Below, piece by piece: positions 50,901-59,632 of a stretch of DNA of 64,000 nucleotides. The first letter of the stretch is position 1. Each line of letters begins with the position of its first letter. A program made the translations under genes and the position numbers. This DNA comes from Thysanoteuthis rhombus (Eukaryota > Mollusca > Cephalopoda > Oegopsida > Thysanoteuthidae): the NCBI GenBank assembly GCA_963457665.1, contig OY735219.1, positions 37,217,977 to 37,281,976 on the forward strand, given 5' to 3'. The notes under the pieces were generated by a model. It saw only the letters and a program-made list of their open reading frames with translations, was not told the DNA's origin and did no database searches.

Positions 50901-52230
50901 TCATAACTGGTGAAAATCCCCCGATAAAAATCAAATTTGGATCCCCGAAAATTAAGAATTTTGGATAATTTTTGTACAAAAAATAGTTTTAATCAGCCAA
51001 TTTGGAATATTTTTTTGCGGATTGGAAAACTTGAAAAAATTATGCAAACAACAATAGTTAATGCATTGGAAAAGAAAATCACAGAATTTTCATATTTTCA
51101 TTACAACTGAGATAATGTCATAAGTATATCATGAATTGTGATGAGAGTCTTACTCTTGCTATTCTTATGATAACTTGTGTATGCAAGCTAGCATATTAAG
51201 TCTTAGTCATGCATGAGTTCAAACACAGTTCATGTGGAGTAGCATTTGGTGAGTTGGATATAACCATTTCTAAAAGATGGGAACTGACCATCTTGAATCA
51301 TTCGTGGGTGCTGCCTTGGTTGGTTTGAATTCTTGCTTTTTATCAATCGATAGAATACTAGGGTCAGTGGGGTTAAAGAATGTGTTTTTGGTTTATTTCT
51401 ACATGTAATTCTAATCTGCCAGTGAAGAAAATATTTCTCATGATGTCTGGATTGAATTTTGTGCTGAACTGTCTTCTTATTTTGAAAATAGAATGAGGGG
51501 CAAATGAACTGTTTCTGGATTTACCAAATGGTGTTCATTAAATGCGGCTAACTATCAAATAATTATTATATACCAAACAAGGGCAACCATCAGTTGTAAT
51601 GAACGTTCTGCTTTAACAGACACCCTCTCCCCCATTAGTTTGTTATAGCAAAAGTTTACTGTTTATGATGAAAATTTAATAATGACTAGTTGCTATTTTT
51701 CTTTCTTTTTTTTTTCTTTTTTTTCTTTTGCTTATGTTCAAATTTATTGAGTTGAATGGAATGGTTTGACTATTCTTTTTCTGTGCTTGATTATTGAAGG
51801 GTCTATGGTGCCTTTTGGATTACGTCTGTTGGACGGACAGCTTCCTTACTATCTTGGACACAATAAAGATGCCTTGGATAAGCTCTACTATATTCTCTCT
51901 ATTGTACGACAGGTAAATGAATCTAATTTTTTAGAAATTTTTTAAAAGGATTATGACTTTCAAGGTAGAAACACTGATCATTTGAAACTAAAAGAAAAGA
52001 AAAAAAGAATGTGTGAGTGAAAGAAATGTTTCATTTTTTTTTTTCTTTCTAAGACTTTATGTCCAATCACCCTTTAAAGCAACTTGTGTTGAGATTCGAC
52101 TTCGAAAAAAACTTGAATTAGGTTACTTGAATTATCAGAAATGAATTTCCAAATAGCTTTTGGCTCCTTAGTGCCAATCCATACATAAATAACACCATCA
52201 TTTTTTATGATTATATGTAGATATATGCTA

Positions 52231-52277
<47 letters not shown>

Positions 52278-55200
52278 TGATACATTAACCTTGTAACGAC
52301 CAGAGATAATATCTAAAAAGAGTTTCTGTATAATATAACCCAATCTATAATCATTCTGTTGGATCATATATATCCATTTCTCAATACATAACTATGTTAG
52401 AACAGCTACCCTATTGGTCGCAGGTTCAGCATCCCCATTTTCTCTAATTGTTTTCTTCTATTTACATTGTCCAGGCTAAGTGATACGTTAACCGTGTAAC
52501 AACAGGAGATCATTTCAAATAAGATTTTCTATGTAATATAACGCAACTTATGATCTCATATATATATATATATATGTCATGGGTAAAGATAACTAGTTTC
52601 AATCTAATTATGTTTTTTTCCTTCCTTTCCCTTTCTGTAGATAATTGCAAATGTGGAGAATGGATTGGCAGAAGATGGTACACCAATGGAACTTGGAACA
52701 GAATCTAAGAAATGTAAGTTTCTTCAATATGGCTTATCACAGAAAATCATTTTGTTGACAGGAATTTTATAAGGACACAAATATACTGATCTCTTTAAAC
52801 ATACCACGTGGAAGATTTTACTCCATTTCAAAATGCTCAGTTTTGGTTTTATCTCCAAACTAAATAATAGGTAATAAGAATGTCTATAAAGGCCTCAAAT
52901 CACCATAGCTCCATCAATGGACCGTCTGATCTATCAGCCAAGTGGGCTACAGATTCTTTGTTTATGAGTGTGTGTGTGTGTGCCTCCAGGTACCCCTGGC
53001 CAAATTTGGGGGCTACCACCTTGTGACTTTGCATGAGTACACCACTAGAGACCATCTAAAAACATTTTTTTTTTTTTTTTTTTTTTTAAATGCATCTTTA
53101 GGTCTCATGGTCATTCTGGACCAACGTTTCCCAAATTTTGTGTTGGTATTTTTAAGATAATTTTAGATGAAAGATCTATTTCTTTAGATGATTTTAGATG
53201 AATAGTCCTGGTACACACACACACACACACACATGGGCTATGATGATTTATTCATGCAAGGTATGGATATTGGTATATACATATATTACGTATCTGATTT
53301 TCTTTCCATTCTTATCTTACAGCTTCTCTAGAATTGTGGGCCAACAGGGAATGTCAAGTGATGTACATAATTGCCAACATTCTTCTTTCAATCAAGGTAA
53401 ATCAATGATTGATGCCAACATCTCAAATTCCTTTGTAACCATTGTCATCTCTTCTCATTATTATTTTGTTATCATCTCATTCTTCTTCTCTTCCTTCATT
53501 ATCATCATTTCTATAATCAAATAATGTATTATAAAAATGTCCACATCAGACATAATTAAACCAATACTATCCTGATTTATTTTTCATTAAATGAGAAATT
53601 GTCAACTATTATTAAATTTTTGACTAGTGTTTTCTTTCATCTTGAATTTTTTTAGTTGCTTTTTATGGCCACTTTACTCATACTGTCAATCTACGTCAGT
53701 GAGTAAACAGTGCTTTACCACGAGTGTTTTATGTAATTGTCTATTTTTTCTGCTTCTGTGCTGTAGGACTACGAGGCCTCTCTAAATGTATACCAAGAAT
53801 TACTGAAGAAAGATGTGAATACCCAAGGAGCTCTACTCACTGGTATTGGACGTATATTTCTACAAGTAAGTTAGTCTTTGAATCCCATGGGCATAATTCT
53901 TGAAAGATCCAGGTTTTACTTTCCAGGAAGTATTTCATCCTTGTTGCTGTTATCACATTTTATCTGGTTGAATCTCCATTGCTGGTAATACTTCTTTTGG
54001 TACTATGATAATAATGGGGTCCAGGGAATAATATGCATAATTCATCTTTTAAAATTTCTATATAATGTAGGAAGGAATCAATCAAGTATTTAATAATGTA
54101 CAGCATTCATGTGGTCTCAACAACTGTTACTTATGGGCGGGGGTGAAAATTCAAAGCTGTGTAATTTCCTTGAAAAATTTGCAATCCATTTATTTTTTTT
54201 GTATTTCAGATGGGAGACATTAGCACTGCAGAGGAATACTTCAATAAATCTGAACACCTTTTACCTGCTGGGAGTAAAGTTACAGCCTCCAAGATTGCCC
54301 TCAATAAGTAAGTGAACATTTCATATTCAATGTGTTGGCTTATTCAACTGTTCAAGCAATATATTTGTCTGCCTTATGAAAATATGGATCTTGGAACTAG
54401 AAAGGGAATTTTAAATTGTTTTTGTATGAAATACATTATACTATGGAGCAGAGACACGGACAGTAACAACAACCCTTGAAAAACATGAGAACGTTTGAGA
54501 TTCGGTCATGGAGAAAGGTATTGAAACTCTCATGGCCTGGGAAAGCAACAAACTAAGAATGAATGAAAAAAGAAGAAAAATAACATCTTCTGGAAGAAAA
54601 ACTAATATATTTTGAATATTTAATAAGACTAAATAACATATACAGAACTCTACTGGAAGAATATATTGACAGAAAGTGAAATAGAGGTTGCTCTAAATAT
54701 AATTGATTTAACCACATGAAAGAATGGACCAGAATGGAGTCTGAATAGCAAAGGATAGGAAAGAGGAGGATTACTGTGTTATCCAATGTTGAAAAACTTG
54801 GAACATGAAGAAGATGTCTATCTAAATATGAATCTTGCTGCCTTCAGTGATTTGAAGTCACTTTTAGTCAAATTGTAGTACCTGATAGCCTCTCTCCAGT
54901 GCAAGTCACAAATTCCTTGAATATCTGAAAATGTCCTATCCATCTGCTGCTGTTAAGCGATCAGCCGCCAACACTTCTGGAATTATATGTTAACTGATTG
55001 AAAATTTAAAACAAAATCCATATTTCAGTCATATCCAATGAGTTTTCTGATGGAATTCTGTTTTATTTCATGGTTTTCTGAATGAGTGAGCAATGGTATA
55101 GGCCAAAATGTTGGAGTCACCCACCCCCACCCCCCGCGCTTTATATTGCGAATCCCCCTCTATCAAGGGTCACCCATGTTGTGAAGATCTGCTTGTTGAT

Positions 55201-56785
55201 TGATAACAACACCCCTTCTAAACCCTTTGCATTCAGTTTCATGACCTTATTTCATTTGCTTTGCAGAGGTCTTGTGGCATTGTGTACAAGTAACTTTCTG
55301 GAGGCTTTCCAACATTTCAAATCTGCTGTTATTCAAGACCCCAGCAACCCAGTGGTAAGTTCACACAGAAAGAAGATTGTCTTTATTTCAGAATCGATAT
55401 CTCAAACTATGAAAATACAAAATCTCTTACCAACTATCTTTTCAAAATCATATTGCTACATATTAGAAACTGTCAACCAAAACTGGTTTCTTGAGTTTTC
55501 AAGTTAGTCTGGCTGGCTGTGTATGCATACATCACACATACAAGGCTGCACCAATGGAACTAGAGTATTCTTTATTTTGTCTTTAAAAACATTGGTGTTT
55601 TTTTTGGTGGGGGGGGTCAATTCACCCTCTAAATTGGTTTTTACTGAGAGGGTTCAATTTGCAATGTAAGTTTATGATGAATTGGTTCTGTGTTTGTCCA
55701 CCCGTCTTTTTGAGAATTCACTATTTTTAGTAATAACTGCACAATAAAAGGCGAAAGAAATAACTTTTCTCCAATTTTTTAATTGATCCCCCCAACATGC
55801 TGCGATGAGACATTGGCCAAACGATCAAATTGAATCCAGGATTAGTGAGGTCTATTGGATGACTCACCAGACCTGTTTGAATATTGGTTGAAACTCACTA
55901 ATCCAGCGATCTATTAACCAGGCAAGTGCCAGAATGGCAAAATTTCCAAACCAGTGAAGCTTAGGGTAAAAAATAACAAAATGATATATATGCAGTATTG
56001 TATTACTGATACAAGTTATATAGGCATAAAGCTAGATCAGGCTTATGCTTTCTTCTTACTAATGGCACAAAGATTTTTATGACAGAATTAACTTTTATAC
56101 AAGTTTTTTTTTTTTTTTCCAAAGGTGTTGACCTCTTGCCAAAATATTTTGTTTGAATTTACATGATTGTCAGATTCAAATTAGTCCCCAACGATAAAAT
56201 TGAATCCAGGATTAGTCAGGTTCAAACTGTGCTAGAATCCTGATCTGCCTGGTCCATTGTGAAGTATACTGTGCATAGCTCCTAATTTCTGCACCCAAAG
56301 TTGAGTGACATACCAAACCTGAATATTATATACATTTATGATCGATTGTTATGTGAAAATGTATTAGGTAGAAAAACATAAATTTTAATTTTATTTCCTA
56401 TTTCAATTCATCATTAGAAAGGGTTTGTGTTTTTGTTTTGTTTTTCCAATTCAGGCATTAAGGTACTTAATAGGTTAGTCTTAGAAAAGGGTTTGAAAAA
56501 AAAAAAAGAAAAAAACTAACTTGATATTTCTTCCATTTTCAGGCTGTAAACAACATGGCTGTGTCGTCACTGTATTTGGGCAAATTGAAAGATGCTCTTG
56601 ACACTCTGGAGCATCTGGTGCACAAAGACCCCAGCCACAACCTCCACGAGGGAATCCTCTTTAACCTGTGCACCTTATATGAGCTAGAATCATCACACGC
56701 CCCACAAAAGAAGCAGAAATTACTTAGCCTGGTTAGCAAGCACAAGGGTGACAGTTTCCATGTAGCCTGCCTCAAAATGGCATAG
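35538..56785 (+). CDS. TRAPPC12: Trafficking protein particle complex subunit 12 (TPR protein), complete gene in 13 coding exons
   Basis: Coding exons: 35538-36203, 38446-38706, 45089-45808, 47559-47675, 48641-48754, 50445-50583, 51800-51912, 52641-52713, 53323-53396, 53767-53865, 54210-54307, 55267-55354, 56543-56785. They join in frame to 2805 nt, 934 residues; human TRAPPC12 is about 735, the excess being in the N-terminal half. Residues 1 to about 480 are acidic, Ser/Thr-rich and probably disordered, with a short conserved block [20 protein letters not shown] (human STFFGDTAASHSLASDFFD). [20 protein letters not shown] (about 500-519) starts the conserved half. The C-terminal half is helical with tetratricopeptide repeats, e.g. 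[27 protein letters not shown] and [17 protein letters not shown], ending [13 protein letters not shown]. Known role: TRAPPIII subunit in ER-Golgi traffic and autophagy; human TRAPPC12 also acts at kinetochores. Identity is secure. Confidence 0.95.
36958..37345 (+). repeat. Dispersed ~400-bp family, copy 6
   Basis: tggttagtcactcaatagaa, ctatgaataagttacttctc, aagggatcaatttagcat, gacataataaggagtaaaag in order. In the intron after TRAPPC12 coding exon 1; creates a spurious 87-codon frame. Confidence 0.8.
38153..38345. mobile_element. TA-flanked MITE, 193 bp (Tc1/mariner or pogo type)
   Basis: Terminal inverted repeats of 18 bp, caggcctcccccattata against the complement of tataatgggggagacctg, with one mismatch. 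Flanked on both sides by TA, the target duplication of this superclass. No coding capacity. It lies 100 bp before TRAPPC12 coding exon 2. Confidence 0.85.
38446..38706 (+). CDS. TRAPPC12: TRAPPC12 coding exon 2
   Basis: 87 codons, phase 0 at both ends. Carries the conserved [20 protein letters not shown] block. The donor is GTTGGT, weaker than GTAGAT 4 nt downstream, but only GTTGGT keeps the frame with the next exon. Confidence 0.88.
38850..39065 (+). repeat. Degenerate tRNA-derived SINE
   Basis: Head gggttgccaagcagttaaag, B-box-like gagtttaaactgtaatgc, tail 'gtgtgtatccatctctttct', aligned with the SINE family at 9.5 and 13.7 kb but diverged. In the intron after TRAPPC12 coding exon 2. Confidence 0.45.
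39325..39360 (-). repeat. Dispersed CTGAWGA-hairpin motif, copy with best stem
   Basis: Minus strand: acctgatgaa, then ggccgt, loop agagtaca, acggcc, then aaac. The 6-bp stem is perfect. Confidence 0.6.
39470..39551 (-). repeat. tRNA-derived SINE head, minus orientation
   Basis: Minus strand reads catggcgcagtggttagaga then, about 40 nt on, ctaggttcaatccc: clear A and B boxes of a tRNA-derived SINE. Its outer edge is part of the hairpin at 39520-39576. Confidence 0.65.
39520..39576. repeat. Perfect 21-bp inverted repeat, 15-nt loop
   Basis: Arm 39520-39540 (ctgtctgattctctaaccac, plus t) is exactly complementary to 39556-39576. The arm is the A-box side of the adjoining SINE, so a piece of the SINE has been copied back in reverse. 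Confidence 0.9.
40132..41992. mobile_element. Candidate piggyBac-type non-autonomous element
   Basis: The segment begins TTAACCCTGTC and ends GAAAGGGTTAA. TTAA flanks with CCCT...AGGG termini are the piggyBac pattern. Both ends also carry a shared sub-repeat, 'gggatatatgtgtccc' near 40195 and 'gggacaaatatgtccc' near 41870. It may contain nested insertions, so the full span could be two separate ends. A shorter relative is at 45876-46040. Confidence 0.45.
41493..41850 (+). repeat. Second dispersed family, copy 2
   Basis: aatgaatcaccatagcttgc, gtacacttgcaaattttgat, gtagtagccccaaaaatgtg, then a (CA)n run, gttgctcacttcactgcttg. Confidence 0.65.
42079..42515 (-). repeat. Dispersed ~400-bp family, copy 7 (minus)
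   Basis: accctcaaccagaacc... aacataggttccttcagtt... attgatcctttacttta... cattggtcaagtgacagttt, the inverse order of the family. Confidence 0.8.
43931..43973 (+). pseudogene. Partial duplicate of TRAPPC12 coding exon 3 inside the preceding intron
   Basis: About 39 nt starting ttggggaagagaactaagtg match exon sequence at about 45136-45175 (ctggggaagagaaccaggtg and onward) at 34 of 39 positions. The copy has no splice sites or useful frame. It is immediately followed by a repeat also found just before the real exon (43983-44115 against 44905-45035). Confidence 0.6.
43983..44115 (+). repeat. Intronic duplicate, also at 44905-45035 and 48015-48120
   Basis: gaccatttgattatctgtga-type block followed by ataataaacggtttcctctg and acaaggacagattctatact; nearly identical to 44905-45035 and diverged at 48015-48120. 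Confidence 0.8.
44695..44892 (+). repeat. Second copy of the 15.5-kb repeat
   Basis: Same orientation and order as 15485-15685; directly upstream of the duplicated block at 44905-45035. Confidence 0.65.
44905..45035 (+). repeat. Intronic duplicate next to TRAPPC12 coding exon 3
   Basis: Near-identical to 43983-44115, including the 20-mer acaaggacagattctatact and the following aaagcaaggatca. Ends about 50 nt before the exon acceptor. Confidence 0.8.
45089..45808 (+). CDS. TRAPPC12: TRAPPC12 coding exon 3
   Basis: 240 codons between acceptor TTGAACAG and donor GTAAGA, phase 0. The variable first part holds an acidic [11 protein letters not shown] stretch; the end carries [20 protein letters not shown], matching the conserved MSEMDRRNDAWLP block of vertebrates. 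Confidence 0.94.
45876..46040 (+). mobile_element. Short internally deleted relative of the 40.1-42.0 kb element
   Basis: Begins aataaccctttc, contains 'gggatatatatgtccc', continues with the same 'aattcaggcatgaagcacct' segment seen near 41950 as 'aattctggcgttaagcacct', and ends 'agggtgttaa'. It sits just after the donor of TRAPPC12 coding exon 3. A solitary right end recurs near 56450-56490. Confidence 0.5.
47050..47320 (+). repeat. Repeat shared with window positions 1-235
   Basis: gttgcagtaatcatcttcag, acaggagtgcagttttactt, gcagcagctagacttgtt; at 90-165 the text is gctgcagtaatcatcttcaa, taggagtgtagtttaaccct, gcagccaggcttgtt. Confidence 0.65.
47559..47675 (+). CDS. TRAPPC12: TRAPPC12 coding exon 4
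   Basis: 39 codons, acceptor TTTCATAG, donor GTAAGC. Encodes [20 protein letters not shown] and [14 protein letters not shown]; human has VKDLMLRFLGEKAAAKRQ and NADSVEQSFVGLKQLI. Confidence 0.92.
47874..47930. repeat. (TA)n microsatellite
   Basis: Uninterrupted TA dinucleotides in the intron after TRAPPC12 coding exon 4. Confidence 0.95.
48641..48754 (+). CDS. TRAPPC12: TRAPPC12 coding exon 5
   Basis: 38 codons, acceptor TCAACCAG, donor GTATGA. Encodes [20 protein letters not shown], equivalent to the human NWRAAVDLCGRLLTAHGQ helix pair. Confidence 0.93.
49920..50165 (-). repeat. Inverted partner of the 30.8-kb repeat
   Basis: Minus-strand copy of the 30815-31025 repeat, including a degraded version of its 'gtaccatg..aggc' end (tctctaatctggtactctat). 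Confidence 0.6.
50445..50583 (+). CDS. TRAPPC12: TRAPPC12 coding exon 6
   Basis: 139 nt, acceptor TCTTCCAG, donor GTAATG, ends in phase 1. Encodes [20 protein letters not shown] and [19 protein letters not shown]; human has LYYEYYPHVYPGRR. Confidence 0.94.
51800..51912 (+). CDS. TRAPPC12: TRAPPC12 coding exon 7
   Basis: 113 nt, acceptor ATTGAAG, donor GTAAAT. Encodes [20 protein letters not shown] and the following helix; human has [20 protein letters not shown]. Confidence 0.94.
52641..52713 (+). CDS. TRAPPC12: TRAPPC12 coding exon 8
   Basis: 73 nt, acceptor TTCTGTAG, donor GTAAGT, ends in phase 1. Encodes [19 protein letters not shown]; human has ILANLEQGLAEDGG. Confidence 0.92.
52885..53190 (-). 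repeat. Second dispersed family, copy 3 (minus)
   Basis: Inverse order: agccaagtgggctacagatt, (TG)n, ccaaatttgggggctaccac, gactttgcatgagtacacca, a T tract, ttctggaccaacgtttccc. In the intron after TRAPPC12 coding exon 8. Confidence 0.6.
53323..53396 (+). CDS. TRAPPC12: TRAPPC12 coding exon 9
   Basis: 74 nt, acceptor TCTTACAG, donor GTAAAT, phase 0 at its end. Encodes [20 protein letters not shown] then LSIK, the counterpart of human [20 protein letters not shown]. Confidence 0.91.
53767..53865 (+). CDS. TRAPPC12: TRAPPC12 coding exon 10
   Basis: 33 codons, acceptor TGCTGTAG, donor GTAAGT. Encodes a TPR helix pair, [16 protein letters not shown] and [12 protein letters not shown]. Confidence 0.94.
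54210..54307 (+). CDS. TRAPPC12: TRAPPC12 coding exon 11
   Basis: 98 nt, acceptor GTATTTCAG, donor GTAAGT. Encodes [18 protein letters not shown], matching human IGDIKTAEKYFQDVEKV. Confidence 0.94.
54430..54830 (+). mobile_element. Decayed LINE fragment
   Basis: Broken frames read [18 protein letters not shown], then [15 protein letters not shown], then HERMDQNGV. The order matches the end of an RTE/jockey-like polyprotein (LLYGSETWTLT..LEKK; ..RISWTERVTNEEVLKR; ..EWTK). Several stops; no function. In the intron between TRAPPC12 coding exons 11 and 12. Confidence 0.6.
55267..55354 (+). CDS. TRAPPC12: TRAPPC12 coding exon 12
   Basis: 88 nt, acceptor CTTTGCAG, donor GTAAGT. Encodes [20 protein letters not shown], a TPR motif matching human NFAEAHRFFTEILRMDPRN. 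Confidence 0.93.
55466..55875 (-). repeat. Dispersed ~400-bp family, copy 8 (minus)
   Basis: gaaactgtcaaccaaaactg, gttttcaagttagtctggct, taaaaggcgaaagaaataac, gacattggccaaacgatc in order. Follows TRAPPC12 coding exon 12. Confidence 0.75.
56543..56785 (+). CDS. TRAPPC12: TRAPPC12 coding exon 13 (stop codon)
   Basis: 80 codons plus TAG, acceptor CATTTTCAG. Encodes the last TPR ([20 protein letters not shown]), [18 protein letters not shown] and the conserved terminus [12 protein letters not shown]. Confidence 0.96.
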   Translation, partial: AVNNMAVSSLYLGKLKDALDTLEHLVHKDPSHNLHEGILFNLCTLYELESSHAPQKKQKLLSLVSKHKGDSFHVACLKMA

Positions 56786-56840
56786 GTGTGGGTGTTTCCA
56801 TGATGAATGACTGCATACTGACCTAGCAGCCAGCGTGGGC

Positions 56841-57029
56841 TACAAGGGGAGATAATCTGAACTTTATACACGAGACTTACCCAACACAGGCAGTGGAATA
56901 GCATCGAATTTGGAAATCCAGCACGTCTGGTGGCAGAGGTTCAGTACTGGCTTCTGGAGGAAACTCTACTTTTCTACAGCCCGTGCTGAGTAAGTCTCAG
57001 AAAGGAAGCTAAGATTATCTCCCCTTGTA
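56841..57029. repeat. Fold-back repeat in the TRAPPC12 3' UTR
   Basis: tacaaggggagataatct (56841-56858) is exactly inverse to 57012-57029, and gagacttac (56872-56880) recurs inverted as gtaagtctc (56991-56999). A related copy lies at 62470-62625. Confidence 0.8.
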
Positions 57030-57344
57030 TTCTAATCTGGCACCCTGTAAGCAGCTTGTGAAGGCTGCATCTACATTCCATGCAAACAGAGACATGTTGA
57101 TACGACATTTTGGGAAAAGATGTAAAATTGTCAAGTTTATGAAAAACATATGAAGACTGTGCTCTCATTTTAGTGAGATAGAAAGCTTGACGCAATCAAC
57201 AGATGTTGATTCAATAATCGAGTGAACATTTACAATCTGCTCTCATCAATTAACTGTTTATCCGTCAACAACGACACTTGATGCTTTCTATTTCATGCGA
57301 AAAAGACCAATATGGGAAATATCGAAACCTTTGACTCTCCAAGA

Positions 57345-57534
57345 AAATGGTTCCCAACCTTTTCATTACCAAGGACCCCTATTATTTAAATGAATTTTCC
57401 CACATATCCCAGGCTTTTGAAAGGTGTGCCTACTCGACAAGCTAATGGGCCCTAGGCTTGTGGAAGTTTTGCCAACTTGACAAGCTCGTGGACCCCCAGT
57501 AACACCTTTGTGGACCCCAGGCTGGGAATTGCTG
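57345..57534. mobile_element. Small hAT-type MITE, 190 bp
   Basis: Left end contains tggttcccaacct, right end aggctgggaattgctg, imperfect inverted copies of the familiar hAT end CAGTGGTTCCCAACC. Flanking 8-mers ctccaaga and cttcaaga match at 7 of 8. Non-coding; lies within the probable TRAPPC12 3' UTR. Confidence 0.7.
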
Positions 57535-58534
57535 CTTCAAGATAACAGGCAGGCTTAGGCATTTTACAAGAAATATATTTAACTGTATCTCGTCACTACA
57601 GAAAAATTGGATATTTATCAGTTTAATGGTCTATTATTTAAAATAGTTTCTCCCTCTTAATCTTATCTTTTGAAATTTGATCTGAATTAAAAAGAAGAAT
57701 CCTGAGAGGCATGTTCATGAGTGAAGAACTAATATGAACTTCTGATGAGGCTTCATTAATTATCTGTCTTGATCTCTGATATTTTAAACCCTGTTCGCTG
57801 CCTCTTCCCCCCCTTTGTTTCTGTATTTATTACTCCCCATAATATTGTCTTTGTTTTGTATTTTTCCCATTTTTGATATCTTTTTCTTCCCTCATTGAGA
57901 TTTTCATATCAAATTCTCTTGACTGAAATCAAAAATCTTTTCTTTTTTTTTCTTTTTTTTTAATGAAAATTGCAAAATTCATACTAACGTGAATCACAGA
58001 TGCTAAAGACAAACTATCATTTTGAGACTAGACCATCCAAATAGCTAAATGCTACTTTGATGGAATGTATACTTTGTATATCTCACTTTATATGGGTTCA
58101 GAATGTTCTGGCACCAGCATATTTGGTGATGGACATTTTGGCGCTTTAATTGTAAATCAGTCTATGTATCCCTTACCCAAACACAAACCTTAACCTTGCT
58201 GAAAATTACTAAATGAACTAAATAAAACACAATCAATAAAACAAATCTCTAATGAACTGATTTATTGTTTTTATTTTTAAATATACTTGTATTTCAGTTT
58301 TAAAGTTCCATCTTTGAATGATGATGAATCAATGAACTTTTTTTCTTTTCCCAGTGTCCAAAAGTCTGGCACCGAATTAGTTAGCACCCAAACAGCCATG
58401 ACAAAACACCAGCACCTAATCGGTCCATTCCACTTTATACAACTGACTCTTTCAGAAAAACAGGGTCAAGTATACATTACTAAGGTTTCCAAAGTAATAT
58501 CATCTTTTGCTCAATCTCTATTCTTGTACCTTTT

Positions 58535-58730
58535 TCATTTCTTCCCCTTCCGCTTCTTGCCGGATTGTTTGGTCTTTGTAGACAAAAATGCCTTTCGATT
58601 TGGTACTTTTTCTGCTCCATTTTCTGCTGTTAGTCACCAGATCTTAGAGACTTCTACATTCTGTTCTGTCTCGAGACTTGAATTCGTATCTGAAAATTCA
58701 AACGCTAATATCAAGGGGAATAACTAACAA
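58535..58730 (-). pseudogene. Unidentified coding-like relic with lysine-rich C-terminus
   Basis: One minus-strand frame reads LAFEFSDTNSSLETEQNVEV, SKIW, a TGA, then LTAENGAEKVPNRKAFLSTK and TKQSGKKRKGKK before a second TGA near 58538. A single stop inside an otherwise protein-like run with a basic, nucleolar-style tail suggests a broken copy of a gene end. The 146-codon plus-strand frame at 58287-58727 covers the same DNA and looks like its shadow. Family not recognised. Confidence 0.35.
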
Positions 58731-58929
58731 CTGATTAAAGTTAACCACCCTTTCACATTTGAGTGAATTTTTAAAATTCACCGTCTATTCTATCTATCAT
58801 AATAATCAACATACTTTGTTTCAGCCACCAGAGAGTTCCACTTTCAATAAGGGGTGGTATCAAGCGGTATATGACTTTTAGAGTTAGATTCAATTACCTC
58901 AAAGCATTAGATTACATCCAGTTTCCATT

Positions 58930-59290
58930 AGAAACTGTGAAAATAGGTTTCTTCAGTTTTCAAGCTGGTCTGGTTGACTATACATGAATCACGCATACAG
59001 GCCTAATCAATGGGCTGGAAATTTTAATATTTATTCCTTATTTCCCCCTGCAAATGTTTTTAGTGGAGGGTTCAATTTATAATGTAAGTCTATGATAAAT
59101 TGATCCCCTAGCTTGGGCCCAGCAGCATTAAAGCGTATTCTTTGAAAATTCAGACTTCTTTTAGTGATCACTGTCCAACAAAAGGCAAGGAAGTTCATTG
59201 ATCGCCTCTTTTTCCAATTTTTTAATTGATCGTCATGCTGTCAAAAAACATTGGTCAAGTAACAGTTTCTGTTGAGTGAATAATCAGGCC
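58930..59290 (-). repeat. Dispersed ~400-bp family, copy 9 (minus)
   Basis: agaaactgtgaaaataggtt, tcttcagttttcaagctggt, ttgatcccctagcttgg, aacattggtcaagtaacagt in order. Confidence 0.75.
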
Positions 59291-59597
59291 TGAATCTGAT
59301 TAGTATATCATCATCATTAGACTCGGATTCTTAGTATGATTCTAGTGTCATGAGAGGCTCTGTTAAATGACCCAGACATATATTTGAAGTGAAGATGTTT
59401 GTTTGAGCAAATCATAATTGCTCTTATAACTTCAAGAATTCTGTCCCTAACAATTTGTGGTAGATTTCTGTCTGGTGTCCTGCCATACAAACCAATGCAG
59501 AGTTGGGAACATTTCTGGCTTTGAGATCAGTTTTTCTGATCTTTTCAGTTTTAATCATTGAGTGAGTTATGACTATGATGTCATTTCTCTTACAATA

Positions 59598-59632
59598 TTT
59601 TGGCTGTATACTCTCCAGCCTTCTTCAGACAG
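59598..59632 (-). repeat. Dispersed CTGAWGA-hairpin motif, minus copy
   Basis: Minus strand: gtctgaagaa, ggctg, loop gagagtata, cagcc, aaaatattg; a 5-bp stem that differs from the 39.3-kb copy but still pairs. Confidence 0.6.

Larger units (their letters stand above)
56786..58240 (+). other. TRAPPC12: Probable TRAPPC12 3' UTR
   Basis: No open frame of note follows the stop. The first canonical AATAAA signals are at 58221-58226 and 58235-58240, suggesting a 3' UTR of about 1.4 kb. It would contain the fold-back repeat at 56841-57029 and the small hAT-type element at 57345-57534. The end is inferred; non-canonical earlier signals are possible. Confidence 0.4.

Noticed and set aside
58287-58727. 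146-codon plus-strand open frame
   Set aside because: Hydrophobic, Phe-rich and without recognisable domain; the opposite strand gives the more protein-like reading.
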